NCBI GenBank assembly: GCA_033765145.1
Contig: JANRIH010000020.1
Location: 186,001 to 250,000, forward strand
Direction of reading: 5' to 3'
DNA: 64,000 nucleotides
From: JAGVSR01 sp033765145
GTDB taxonomy: Bacteria; Pseudomonadota; Alphaproteobacteria; Rhizobiales; Hyphomicrobiaceae
Numbering within the stretch: the first letter of the stretch is position 1; each line of letters begins with the position of its first letter. The notes under the pieces are model-generated. The model did not search any database. It was not told the origin of the DNA and worked only from the letters and a program-made list of their open reading frames with translations. This document shows, one piece after another, positions 1 through 8,872 of the stretch. The translations under genes and the position numbers were made by a program.

Positions 1-887
1 GGTGGCGGAGCCAGATCGACAATCTCAAGCACACGGAACTCGCTGAACTCATCCTCGACGAGTCCGGCTACACGGCCATGTGGCAGGCGGACAAGAGCCC
101 GCAGGCGCAAAGCAGGCTCGACAACCTCAAGGAACTCGTGCGCTTCATGCACGCGTTCGACACGCTCGCGGGCTTTCTCGAACACGTGTCGCTGGTGATG
201 GATGCCGATCAGGGCGACGACGGGGACCGAGTCTCGCTCATGACCCTCCATGCGGCGAAGGGCCTGGAATTCGACACCGTCTTTCTCACGGGCTGGGAAG
301 AAGGGCTCTTTCCCCATCAACGCGCGCTCGACGAGCAGGGCAAGGCAGGGCTCGAGGAGGAGCGAAGGCTCGCCTATGTCGGAATTACGCGCGCCAAGAA
401 GCGCGCGGCCATCTCGTTTGCACAGAACCGGCGGCTGCGCGGCCTATATCAATCGGCGGCACCGTCGCGTTTCATCGACGAGTTGCCCGAAGCCCATGTC
501 GAAGTTGTCGAGATCCGCAGTCCGTTCGGCGGCGCCTACCAGAACCTCGGCGCGCTCTATGGGAACCCCTACGGCCGAAGCCGCTTCGACGATGCGCCGC
601 AGAGCTTCAAGACTTCGACTTATGAGACGCCCGGGTGGAAACGCGCGCAAGCGAATCCCAACAACCGGCCCGGTCCGGCTCCGACGCGCAGAGGCGCGCC
701 CCTGATTGAGGGCAAGGTCATCGCATCGTCGATCGCAGAGGGTCTCGGTTACAAGACTGGCGATCTCGTCATGCATCCGAAATTCGGCGAGGGCGAGGTT
801 GTCGAGGTCGACGGCGACAAATTGACGATCGAGTTCAAGACGGCCGGGCGCAAACGGGTCGTCGACAGCTTCGTTTCGCGTGCCTGA
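1..887 (+). CDS. uvrD: UvrD/PcrA-type superfamily 1 DNA helicase, C-terminal part (5' truncated)
   Basis: Only the last 294 codons are present; the reading frame is open from base 3, so the gene begins before the window. The sequence shows helicase motif V (LHAAKGLEFDTVFL) and motif VI (EERRLAYVGITRAKK), both diagnostic of UvrD/Rep/PcrA 3'-5' translocases. The tail after about residue 200 is basic and proline-rich and ends in a short beta module (GDLVMHPKFGEGEV...), as in PcrA/UvrD proteins where this end binds partners such as RNA polymerase. By family, the protein unwinds DNA in nucleotide-excision and mismatch repair. No terminator is visible after the stop. The N-terminal Walker motifs lie outside the window, so UvrD and PcrA cannot be told apart. 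Confidence 0.9.
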   Translation, partial: WRSQIDNLKHTELAELILDESGYTAMWQADKSPQAQSRLDNLKELVRFMHAFDTLAGFLEHVSLVMDADQGDDGDRVSLMTLHAAKGLEFDTVFLTGWEEGLFPHQRALDEQGKAGLEEERRLAYVGITRAKKRAAISFAQNRRLRGLYQSAAPSRFIDELPEAHVEVVEIRSPFGGAYQNLGALYGNPYGRSRFDDAPQSFKTSTYETPGWKRAQANPNNRPGPAPTRRGAPLIEGKVIASSIAEGLGYKTGDLVMHPKFGEGEVVEVDGDKLTIEFKTAGRKRVVDSFVSRA

Positions 888-1101
888 CGTTGCTTAATAC
901 CGGTTCTGACGCGAGATTGTTTCAGATGCGCACAGGCCCGCGCACATTATTCAGGTTACTTCGCCGTTACCCATATCATTGCACGCCGTTTTCCAGGATC
1001 AGCGCAGCTGGAAAGTCGAATTCAATAAAATTGTACGCCGCGAGAAACTGATCCTTGAGGCGCGATGCTTAAGCTCCCAGGCAAGTTTGCGGGAGTTTCA
1101 G

Positions 1102-3603
1102 ATGTCGTACAATTTGTCCGGCCTCAATGTCATCAACGGCACGTCGAACGCCGAAACAATCAACGGCACGCTGTTCGGCGATGCGATCTACGGCAATGGT
1201 GGCGCGGATACGCTCAACGGCGGTCTCGGCAAGGACATCCTGTTCGGCGGCAGCGGCGGCGTCACATTCCGCTATACCTCAGACGGTCTCTGGACCACGG
1301 CGCAGGCGAACAACGCCGGCGATCCCGGCAATCCGGGCGACGGTACGACGATCTCGCTCCTCACGTATGGTCAGAGCAACGACACCTTCGTCGGAGAGGG
1401 CACCGGCAACACACTCGAAATGGGCGATGGCCATTTTGCGCTGTTCCTCGAGGATGGACTCTCGACGGGTGTGCATTCGACGCGCCTCGTCAATATCCAG
1501 ACGTTTGTCATGGGAAGTGGCGGGCAGATCATCGATCTCACCGCGACAACACTGACCTACGGCGCCGTCACTGTTCACGGCGGCTCGGGAGACGACTGGA
1601 TCGCAGCCAACGCGGGCCACGATCTGGTCTCAGGCAACAATGGCAACGATTACGTCTGGGGCGGATCGGGCAACGACACGTTGAACGGCGGCGCGGGCAA
1701 CGACCGCGTTTCGGGCGGTGTCGGACACGACGTTCTCAATGGAGACGCGGGCAACGACACGATGACCGGCGGCGCGGGCAACGACAGCTACACCGTCGAC
1801 AGCAGCTCGGATCAGGTCGTCGAAAGCTCGAACGGCGGCACGGACTCCGTCACGGCCTCCTTCTCCTACACGCTCGGCACCGACGTCGAGGATCTGATCC
1901 TCATCGGCTCCGCACTCAACGGCACGGGCAACGCGAGTGCTAACCGGATCGTCGGCAACGACAGCGCGAACCTACTCGACGGACGGGGCGGCGCCGACAC
2001 GCTCGTCGGGGGCATGGGCAACGACACCTATGTTGTCGACCAATCTACCGACGTCATTGATGAAGCCGCAGGCCAGGGCACCGACACGGTCCAGACGTCT
2101 TCGGACTATACGATCAGTGGCAATATCGAGAACCTTGTGCTGACCGGCTCGGGCAACATTTCGGGCACTGGCAATGGGGTTGCCAACAGCATCACCGGTA
2201 ACAGCGGCAACAACACGCTCGACGGCAGGGGCGGCAACGACACGTTGTCGGGCCTCGGCGGAAACGACACCTACGTCATCGATTCCACCGGCGACACCAT
2301 AATCGAGGCGTCTAACGGGGGAACCGATCAGGTCAATGCCTCGATCGACTACACGCTAGGCTCGAACCTCGAAAACCTTGTCCTCCTCGGCACGCTCAAT
2401 CTCCGGGCAACGGGCAATTCGAGCGGCAACAGCATCACGGGCAATTCCGGCGACAACGTCATCGACGGCGGATCGGGCCGCGATACGATGACGGGCGGCG
2501 CCGGCGACGACACCTATTACGTCGATCACAACTCGGACACGATCGTCGAATTGGCCGGCGAGGGAATAGACGTGGTAGCGACCACGTTGAACCTGACGCT
2601 CGCTGCGAACGTCGAGAACCTGTCGATGCTCGGAACGTCCAACCTCACCGGGACGGGCAACGCGCTCAATAACGTCATGAGCGGCAACTCCGGCAACAAC
2701 ACGCTTTCGGGCGGCGGCGGTCACGACGTCCTCAACGGCGGCGGCGGCAATGACGGCATGACGGGCGGCGCGGGCAACGACACGTTTTATGTCGATCAGT
2801 CCGGCGACACGATCTCGGAAAGTGCGAACGAGGGCACGGATCTCGTCATCTCGACGCTGACCATGACGCTCAGCGCCAACTTCGAGAACCTGACGCTCGG
2901 CGGCTCGTCCAACATCAACGGGACGGGCAACTCGCTCGACAACATGATCACGGGCAATCTCGGCAACAACACGCTCGACGGCGGCACGGGCAACGACTTC
3001 ATCCTCGGCCAGCGCGGCCATGACACGATCAACGGCGGCGACGGGGTCGACAATCTCTGGGGCCACGAAGGCAACGACACCATCACGGGTGGAGCCGCTA
3101 TCGACAACCTCAACGGCGGCGCCGACAACGATCGCCTCTATGGCGGCGAGGGCAATGACGGGCTCTGGGGCGGCGGCGGTCTCGACGTGCTGCGCGGTGA
3201 AGGCGGCAACGACAAGCTCTATGCCGACGGCGGCAACGACACACTCTGGGGCGGCGCGGGCAACGACTGGATGCTTGGCGGGCAGCTCACGGGCTTTTAC
3301 TCCCACGGCAACGACACGTTCGCCTGGGCGCGGACCGACATCGTGACGGGAACAGGCGCGCGGGCGGGCTTCGATACGGTCGTAGATTTCATGCCCGGCG
3401 ACAAGCTCGACTTCGCGTCGGTGTTCGAGGGGCAGCCGGCGACGGCGCTCTCGAACATGGTGCGCGTCACCGACACGATCGGGGGCACGGTCATCACGAT
3501 CAACATGGGCGGCAGCGCCGGGTGGGTCGATACGGTCGTGCTCAAGGGCGTTCACGGCCTGACCCTCACGTCCCTCTGGAACCAGGGCGGCCTTATCGTC
3601 TGA
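1102..3603 (+). CDS. RTX-type calcium-binding protein with five ~81-residue tandem repeats
   Basis: This is an 833-residue acidic, Gly/Asn/Asp-rich protein. Nonapeptides of the GGxGxDxLx type (such as GGAGNDTMTG) occur through most of its length; these bind calcium in beta-rolls of type I-secreted proteins. Residues about 227-639 form five diverged repeats of roughly 81 residues, each with a NDTYxVD start, an ENLxLxG strand and a TGNSxxNxITGN segment. There is no Sec signal peptide, consistent with a C-terminal type I signal, and the chain ends in a short hydrophobic LIV tail. The frame is open upstream to TTG at 979, but ATG 1102 is preceded by GGGAG at good spacing and begins the compact repeat domain. 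No catalytic domain is seen, so it may be structural, adhesive or surface-associated. No ABC exporter or HlyD-type gene lies in the window. Confidence 0.85.
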   Translation: MSYNLSGLNVINGTSNAETINGTLFGDAIYGNGGADTLNGGLGKDILFGGSGGVTFRYTSDGLWTTAQANNAGDPGNPGDGTTISLLTYGQSNDTFVGEGTGNTLEMGDGHFALFLEDGLSTGVHSTRLVNIQTFVMGSGGQIIDLTATTLTYGAVTVHGGSGDDWIAANAGHDLVSGNNGNDYVWGGSGNDTLNGGAGNDRVSGGVGHDVLNGDAGNDTMTGGAGNDSYTVDSSSDQVVESSNGGTDSVTASFSYTLGTDVEDLILIGSALNGTGNASANRIVGNDSANLLDGRGGADTLVGGMGNDTYVVDQSTDVIDEAAGQGTDTVQTSSDYTISGNIENLVLTGSGNISGTGNGVANSITGNSGNNTLDGRGGNDTLSGLGGNDTYVIDSTGDTIIEASNGGTDQVNASIDYTLGSNLENLVLLGTLNLRATGNSSGNSITGNSGDNVIDGGSGRDTMTGGAGDDTYYVDHNSDTIVELAGEGIDVVATTLNLTLAANVENLSMLGTSNLTGTGNALNNVMSGNSGNNTLSGGGGHDVLNGGGGNDGMTGGAGNDTFYVDQSGDTISESANEGTDLVISTLTMTLSANFENLTLGGSSNINGTGNSLDNMITGNLGNNTLDGGTGNDFILGQRGHDTINGGDGVDNLWGHEGNDTITGGAAIDNLNGGADNDRLYGGEGNDGLWGGGGLDVLRGEGGNDKLYADGGNDTLWGGAGNDWMLGGQLTGFYSHGNDTFAWARTDIVTGTGARAGFDTVVDFMPGDKLDFASVFEGQPATALSNMVRVTDTIGGTVITINMGGSAGWVDTVVLKGVHGLTLTSLWNQGGLIV
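1780..3018 (+). repeat. Five in-frame tandem repeats of 240-270 bp inside the RTX gene
   Basis: Units begin at about 1780, 2020, 2263, 2506 and 2776, each at an Asn/Asp-Asp-(Thr/Ser)-(Tyr/Phe) sequence. Four units are 240-243 bp; the fourth is 270 bp because it carries one extra nonapeptide. The units are diverged at DNA level, so they are old duplications rather than a recent expansion. Confidence 0.8.
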
Positions 3604-3764
3604 GCCGCCCGATCGAAGTTCCGTCCCCGCGCTCTTTGCCCGAAGACATTCCGTTCTGCTCTTTTCGAGCTTTGCGGGCGGCTGTTGTGCGACATATTCC
3701 GACCATCTCCAGCCGCTAATGCTGTCACTCTCGGGGCACAGTCGAGGAGCTTGGGAGTATTCGT

Positions 3765-4337
3765 ATGGTGTTTCACCGCAGATCCGATCCGACGCCGCCA
3801 GAGCCCGCGCAGGCGCTCGTTCGAAGACCTGACCGTCCGATGGCGGCGCCGGCTCAGCTGACACCCGTTTCGGGTGGCATGGCGGGTCCCGACGAGTCCG
3901 TGATCGGCAGCGATCTCACGATCGAGGGCCAGGCGATCACCATCCGCAGCCGCGGAACGCTCAGGGTCAATGGCGACATCCAGGCCGACCTCCACTGCCG
4001 CCAGATCGACGTCGGCCGCACAGCCATCATTACAGGGGCCATCGCGGCCGAGACGGTCCACGTGCATGGGCGCGTCAACGGTGCGATCCTCGGGCAGAAG
4101 GTGACGCTACATTCGACCGCCGAGGTCGAGGGCGACATTCATACGTTGTCACTCTCGATCGAACACGGCGCATCGTTCGACGGGCGCTCGAGACGGGTCA
4201 AGGATGCGGCCGAAATCGCGCCGCAGATCGAAAAGGGCTCGGGGCCGGCGGGAATCGTCACGCCCAGTAGCTCATCGACACAGCCCCAGGCCGTGCCGCC
4301 GCCATTCCCGATGTACGGCAGCAGCGACACGCAGTAG
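3765..4337 (+). CDS. Bactofilin (polymer-forming cytoskeletal protein)
   Basis: A 190-residue protein whose central part (about residues 46-145) is the bactofilin/DUF583 right-handed beta-helix: regularly spaced short strands with Gly turns such as VIGSDLTIEG, LRVNGDIQADL and VHGRVNGAILGQKV. The flanks are Pro- and Ser-rich and disordered, as in other bactofilins. By family it self-assembles without nucleotide into membrane-associated filaments that place cell-wall enzymes or help shape stalks and curvature. ATG 3765 has GGGAG seven bases upstream. No M23 peptidase gene, a frequent bactofilin partner, is adjacent. A stem-loop with a short T run follows the gene. Confidence 0.9.
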   Translation: MVFHRRSDPTPPEPAQALVRRPDRPMAAPAQLTPVSGGMAGPDESVIGSDLTIEGQAITIRSRGTLRVNGDIQADLHCRQIDVGRTAIITGAIAAETVHVHGRVNGAILGQKVTLHSTAEVEGDIHTLSLSIEHGASFDGRSRRVKDAAEIAPQIEKGSGPAGIVTPSSSSTQPQAVPPPFPMYGSSDTQ

Positions 4338-4374
4338 GCCGCACGATCACGCTTATCGATTGTCGCTTTACATG

Positions 4375-4404
4375 AACGGCGCCGAAGTGGCGCCGTTTCT
4401 CTTG
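4375..4404 (+). terminator. Probable intrinsic terminator after the bactofilin gene
   Basis: A perfect 9-bp stem (AACGGCGCC / GGCGCCGTT) with a 5-base loop is followed by TTCTCTT. It lies 37 bases after the bactofilin stop. The T run is interrupted by C, so strength is uncertain. Confidence 0.6.
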
Positions 4405-4500
4405 ATAGGTATCGGCACGACGTGGTGCTCGTAGAGGTTCGCAGATCAAATCCTCGCGGGATCGGAATCGACATCGGCCGACACTGCGGAGCAGCAATAC

Positions 4501-6081
4501 TCAGGATTTGGGCTTCAAGATCTGCCAAGCAGCGTCGATGCGCTCGATGCGGCGCATACGTTCCAGGCGATCATCCGCGCTTGTCGCGAAATCCGGGTGA
4601 CATGCGCGGCGCACCGTCTCCACGAATTTTTCGAGCACCTCGTCGCCCAATTCGGTGGTGCAGCCGAAGTAGGCAAGCGCCTCGTCTCTTGATTTCGGCA
4701 TCAAGCTCGACTCGGGGGACTCGATCGCATCTCCTGCCGGCGCGGACGCCTTGGTCCAACGCGCGACGGCGAGCACGGTTTCGGTCACACGATCGAGGTC
4801 GCGGCCGACCGTTCTCAATTGCGCGGTCGTTCGCACGACCGATGCGCGTTGCGTGCCCGCGGCTGAATAGAGTTTTGCAACCTTCGCTTCAGCTTTGCTG
4901 ACTTCGTCGAGCAGTACGGCCTTCACCGGCTCGGCTCCGGCCAAATTCTCGACCGACGCGCGGCACATGTCGCAGGCCCGGCGCATTTCGGCAAACACCG
5001 CGCGCTCTGCGGGCTCGATCATCGGTTCCGGCGCGATCATGGCTCGAAGCGGCTGCACGACGCCTGAGACCGACGGTATCCGTGCGCGGAGACGAACGAG
5101 TTCCGGCGCCGCGTAGGCGTGCAATCGGGACGTCATGGCATTGATCCGCGACATGTCGAGCCGCCCGCGCATGGCCGCGACGACCGCTGCACCACCGGCC
5201 AGCATGGCAAAAGCCATCAGCCACAATCCGAAACCGATCGACGGACCACCGGACGCGGCGCGCTGCCCCTCGTGCCGGACGCGGGTATCGACGACGGTCA
5301 GCCATTGAGAGGCAATCTCGGGTGCGGCGGCGACGCGCGTCGACGCTGTCGCGATCTCGGGCTCGGTCTCGATCGTGAGGGAAAATTCCGGCACGCCCGC
5401 AGACGGCGCTTCTTCCGCGACGATCTTTCCGCCGCCGGCCGTCGTCGCCAGGGCCAGCATGCTCGAAGACATCTCGGCCGGCGCCGAACCGTTCAGGAAC
5501 CTCGCGCCGACCTCGGAAGCCGGCGCGAAGCCTTTCGGAACGACAATGCTCTCGACGTTGCGGCGAACTTTCCAGGGGAGACATTCGGCGGAGTCCGAAG
5601 TGGCGGACGTGTCGCGGCAGCTCGGCGCGTGACCTTGCGCGGGCGCTGCGGAGCGCACCAACGTCAGAAGCCCGCGCTCGATACGAGCGACGCCGGCCTT
5701 TGTCCGCCCCATGGCTTCCACCACACGCGGCCAAGGCACGCGCTGCCCGCCGCAGGCCATGTCGAACCGATGAATTGTGAGCTTCGTGCAATTGCGCGAG
5801 AACGGCGGATCGCAGGTCTCGAATTCGCGCATCTCGCGCCCTTCGATCACAGGGAACGTGCGCTCTGGCGATGGGCTGAGGCGCACCATACCGTTCTCGA
5901 CAACACAGGAATAGGGGAGGACAACGCGTTCCGGTCCCGGGATGCGAGCCGATTTCGGCCGCTCCGTCGCGTCCACTGCAGGGGTGACGCCCGTCGCGCC
6001 CAATTGCGACGGCTCACCGGCCTCGGCCGTAGCTGTCGCGCAGAACGCGGCCGAAACGGCAACGACTATTCGAAGACGCAT
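4501..6081 (-). CDS. Bitopic membrane protein with cysteine-containing periplasmic part and C-terminal J-like domain
   Basis: A 526-residue protein I do not recognise as a named family. Residues 1-22 look like a cleavable signal peptide (MRLRIVVAVSAAFCATATAEA). The next ~260 residues hold six cysteines (59, 90, 98, 110, 155, 167) that could form disulfides in the periplasm. One clear membrane segment spans about 283-304 (FGLWLMAFAMLAGGAAVVAA). The C-terminal ~65 residues resemble a J-domain: a helix, then His-Pro-Asp at 495-497, then a helix ending DAAWQILK. If the topology is as predicted, the J-like part is cytoplasmic and could recruit DnaK. It faces the DUF3754 gene divergently across 371 bases. 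Function unknown; the J-like call is a motif-level inference. Confidence 0.7.
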   Translation of the reverse strand: MRLRIVVAVSAAFCATATAEAGEPSQLGATGVTPAVDATERPKSARIPGPERVVLPYSCVVENGMVRLSPSPERTFPVIEGREMREFETCDPPFSRNCTKLTIHRFDMACGGQRVPWPRVVEAMGRTKAGVARIERGLLTLVRSAAPAQGHAPSCRDTSATSDSAECLPWKVRRNVESIVVPKGFAPASEVGARFLNGSAPAEMSSSMLALATTAGGGKIVAEEAPSAGVPEFSLTIETEPEIATASTRVAAAPEIASQWLTVVDTRVRHEGQRAASGGPSIGFGLWLMAFAMLAGGAAVVAAMRGRLDMSRINAMTSRLHAYAAPELVRLRARIPSVSGVVQPLRAMIAPEPMIEPAERAVFAEMRRACDMCRASVENLAGAEPVKAVLLDEVSKAEAKVAKLYSAAGTQRASVVRTTAQLRTVGRDLDRVTETVLAVARWTKASAPAGDAIESPESSLMPKSRDEALAYFGCTTELGDEVLEKFVETVRRACHPDFATSADDRLERMRRIERIDAAWQILKPKS

Positions 6082-6452
6082 CGCGTACCCCCGCGCGAAC
6101 CCCGGGTTACCATACCGAAAGGTGTTGGTTCCGACAACGGCGAGACTATGGCGTCAAGCTGAAAACCGTGCCGGAAAGCACGGCAGAAGTCGCGCGTCCA
6201 TCGAATGTTCTGCGCCGACCTTCTTCCGTACCTCCACTTGCCCGCGCAAATAGCGACAAGACCGAAGCTCTGCTCAGAAGAAGTCAAATTCCCGCCGCCC
6301 CGCCCGGTCAGTCTCGACAACACGGATCGGTCCGGCCTAGAAACACGAGCACGGGCTGGGCGTTGGCCGCAAGACACAGCGGTCCCGAATATTCGGGACA
6401 GCTCAATCCTCGCGGCTGGCGAGTTCTGCGTGGGTGGAATTGGAGGTGGGGT
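6082..6452. other. 371-base divergent intergenic region
   Basis: This lies between the start of the J-like membrane protein gene (minus) and the DUF3754 gene (plus), so it must hold both promoters. A plus-strand frame is open through it to 6168, but its translation is Arg/Pro-rich with no domain and lacks a Shine-Dalgarno sequence. I see no RNA gene or repeat in it. Confidence 0.5.
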
Positions 6453-7886
6453 ATGGCCTCGGCCGATGTTGTAATCAAAGGTGGCAAAACCTCCAACGGC
6501 AGCGGCGCAGATGCGGCACCCCACGGCGACGTGCAGCTCGACATCCTCGAATCAGATGACACGCGCGCGAGAGAAAAGTTCATTCCCCTGACGCCGCTCG
6601 CCATCGTCGATCGCCTGACGGTCGAAGAGGCCTGGCCACACGGACAGGCGCAGGACGCGCGGCGGTTCTTCCGATTTCTCGATTTCTGGCGTCGCAATCA
6701 GTACACAGCTCGCTCGCAGTCGCTCCTTCGCGCCTACGAACCCTTCAATCCCGATAGCGATCTCCTGATCACGCGTGACTACAACGCGGATGAACGCGCG
6801 AAGCTTCAAAAAAGGGTCGTCGACGGCGTCAAATATGCGCTTCAGCACGCGAACTACCAGTCGATCGACCCGAAAGACGTCTCCGTCATCCTGACGACGG
6901 AAAGCCACTACGGCCTCGACCTCACCGTCGACTTCACCGCGTTCGAAGAATGCGTACTTTTCTATCGCGGCGCCTCGAACAAGAAGTACGAGCGCCGGAA
7001 ACTCACAAAGTTCCTGCGCAAGGAGGAATTCGACGTTCCAGTCTACCAGCGCCTCTTCCTGCTCTTTAAGCTGAAGCCGCTGGCCGTCCGCGTGGCGGAA
7101 GTCATGAAGGACAAGGGCTGCACGGAGAAGGAAGCCGAGAAGCTCGTGAAGCGTTTGAGGTCGTCGCTTCCGACCGAGTTCAAGGAGGGCAACATCTACA
7201 TGAAGCTCTTCAAGAACATTCCGCGCACCGATATCGAGATGATCTTTCCCAACACGCAGGTGAAATTTCGCCTGCTCGACAAGATCAAGCTCGGTGTCAC
7301 CGGAGGTGGCGCGGTCGGCATGGGCGTGTTTGGAACGGCGGGCAAGCTCGTAGCCGGCGGCCTCGCGGCGGCCAACCCCATCGCGCTCGCCGGCACGGTC
7401 GTCACGCTCGGCGGCATTGCCTTCCGGCAGGGAATGAATTTCGTCAATCAGAAGCAGCGCTACATGGTCGTCATGGCGCAGAACCTCTATTTCCATTCGA
7501 TGGCGGACAATCGCGGCGTCATCGTGAAGCTTGCGGAGCGCGGCGCGGAAGAGGACGTCAAGGAAGAAATCCTCCTTTACAGCGTGCTCGCTAAGGAAAC
7601 GGCCAACCGGCGAGACCTGCCCCATATCGATCGCGCGGTCGAGCGGTACCTCTTCAACACGTTCGGTATCAGCGTCGATTTCGATCTCGACGACGCGCTC
7701 GAGCGTCTTCTGGCGGAGGGGATCGTCACCGAGGATCAGAACGGCGATCTTCGCGCGCTGCCGCCTCAGGACGCCGCGCGGTTGCTGGATGCAAAGTGGG
7801 ACCATTTCCTCGACGACCTCCCGGTTGGCGTCCAGGCAGAGGGACATGAACTCTACATGGACGAGGACGCCGGACTCCAAGCGTGA
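6453..7886 (+). CDS. DUF3754 / TMEM143-family protein
   Basis: A 477-residue protein of the DUF3754 (TMEM143-like) family, found in many bacteria and in mitochondria and of unknown biochemical function. The central part has a soluble alpha/beta region, then two closely spaced hydrophobic segments (around nt 7290-7430, rich in Gly/Ala: GGGAVGMGVFGTAGKLVAGG and ANPIALAGTVVTLGG), then a C-terminal winged-helix-like segment (LPHIDRAVERYLFNTF...). Start: ATG 6453 follows GGAGGTGG at ideal spacing; a longer frame to 6168 adds 95 low-complexity residues and is unlikely. prmA follows 66 bases downstream on the same strand and could be co-transcribed. Confidence 0.85.
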   Translation: MASADVVIKGGKTSNGSGADAAPHGDVQLDILESDDTRAREKFIPLTPLAIVDRLTVEEAWPHGQAQDARRFFRFLDFWRRNQYTARSQSLLRAYEPFNPDSDLLITRDYNADERAKLQKRVVDGVKYALQHANYQSIDPKDVSVILTTESHYGLDLTVDFTAFEECVLFYRGASNKKYERRKLTKFLRKEEFDVPVYQRLFLLFKLKPLAVRVAEVMKDKGCTEKEAEKLVKRLRSSLPTEFKEGNIYMKLFKNIPRTDIEMIFPNTQVKFRLLDKIKLGVTGGGAVGMGVFGTAGKLVAGGLAAANPIALAGTVVTLGGIAFRQGMNFVNQKQRYMVVMAQNLYFHSMADNRGVIVKLAERGAEEDVKEEILLYSVLAKETANRRDLPHIDRAVERYLFNTFGISVDFDLDDALERLLAEGIVTEDQNGDLRALPPQDAARLLDAKWDHFLDDLPVGVQAEGHELYMDEDAGLQA

Positions 7887-7952
7887 TCAGCGCGCCGCCT
7901 TCGGCCGAAGCAACAACCAGAAAAGCCCCTTCAAAGGCAGGCAGTCGCCGCG

Positions 7953-8831
7953 ATGTCTCAGGAAAAGGTCTCGATCGTCTCCGCGGACCGTGTTACCGCA
8001 CGCGCCGTCGCGGGCGCCCTTCAGGATCTCATTGAACCGCCACCCCACGCGCTGACGCTGTTCGAAGATGCCGGTCGGGGCTGGACTGTCGAAGCCTATT
8101 TCGACGAGACGCCCGATGCGGGCGATTTACGCCGCGTACTCGCGGACATGACGGGCCTCGCCATTCCCGAGGTCGTCGTATCCGAAGTGCCCGCACTCAA
8201 TTGGGTGGCGCTGTCACAGGCGGCCCTCCCGCCCGTCATCGCGGGACGCTTCACCGTGCACGGCAGCCACGATCGCGCCAGAGTGGCGCGCGGACCATTT
8301 TCGATCCTCGTCGATGCGGGTGAAGCGTTTGGCACGGCCCATCACGCGACGACGTTCGGGTGCCTTCAGGCCATCGACCGGCTGACACGGTGTCGGCCGG
8401 CGGTACGGCGCGTTCTCGATCTCGGGTGCGGATCGGGCGTGCTCGCGATCGCTGTCGCGCGAACACTGCCGCACTCGGCGATCCTCGCCACCGACATGGA
8501 CCCGACGTCCGTCGATGTGGCACGGCGGAATATCGAGATCAACGGCACGTCGGGGCGCGTCGCTGTTCGTGCTGCGGCGGGACTCGCGGATAGCGAAATC
8601 CGCAAGCGGGCACCCTACGATCTCCTGATCGCGAACATTCTCGCCGGTCCGCTCATGATGCTCGCCAGCGCGATTCGTCGCGCCGTCCGGCCGGGTGGGA
8701 CGCTTTTGCTTTCCGGCATCCTCCTTCCACAGGCCGCCGCGGTCGTGGCAACGTACAACGCCCATGGCTTCGTCCTTATGCGACACGACCGAATCACGGG
8801 ATGGTCGACGCTGACCTTCCGGCGGCGCTAA
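7953..8831 (+). CDS. prmA: Ribosomal protein L11 methyltransferase
   Basis: A 292-residue class I SAM-dependent methyltransferase. The N-terminal ~100 residues correspond to the L11-binding domain, followed by the PrmA-specific GTAHHATTFGC segment (residues 127-137) and the SAM-binding motif DLGCGSG (156-162), acidic TDMDP, and NILAGPLM at the active site. By family it trimethylates amino groups of ribosomal protein L11. The stop lies 41 bases before the aminopeptidase start, so the two genes are probably one transcription unit. Confidence 0.95.
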   Translation: MSQEKVSIVSADRVTARAVAGALQDLIEPPPHALTLFEDAGRGWTVEAYFDETPDAGDLRRVLADMTGLAIPEVVVSEVPALNWVALSQAALPPVIAGRFTVHGSHDRARVARGPFSILVDAGEAFGTAHHATTFGCLQAIDRLTRCRPAVRRVLDLGCGSGVLAIAVARTLPHSAILATDMDPTSVDVARRNIEINGTSGRVAVRAAAGLADSEIRKRAPYDLLIANILAGPLMMLASAIRRAVRPGGTLLLSGILLPQAAAVVATYNAHGFVLMRHDRITGWSTLTFRRR

Positions 8832-8872
8832 ATCACTTCACTCATTCGCGGCACTCTCAAACCGAGGCCATC

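Noticed and set aside
1780..3018. Possible CRISPR-like array
   Set aside because: The periodicity is 240-270 bp, in frame, diverged and protein-coding; there are no short identical repeats with unique spacers.
2356..3864. 502-codon minus-strand open frame with repeats
   Set aside because: It is the mirror of the RTX repeats; the periodic VVAGAARxxVxA pattern is only the complement of the GGxGxD code.
4338..4500. Possible tRNA because of a GGTTCGCAGATCAAATCC-like stretch
   Set aside because: No acceptor stem or anticodon arm can be folded around it; the nearby hairpin fits a terminator.
6168..6452. 95-residue N-terminal extension of the DUF3754 protein
   Set aside because: The extension is low-complexity and lacks a ribosome-binding site, while ATG 6453 has a near-perfect one.
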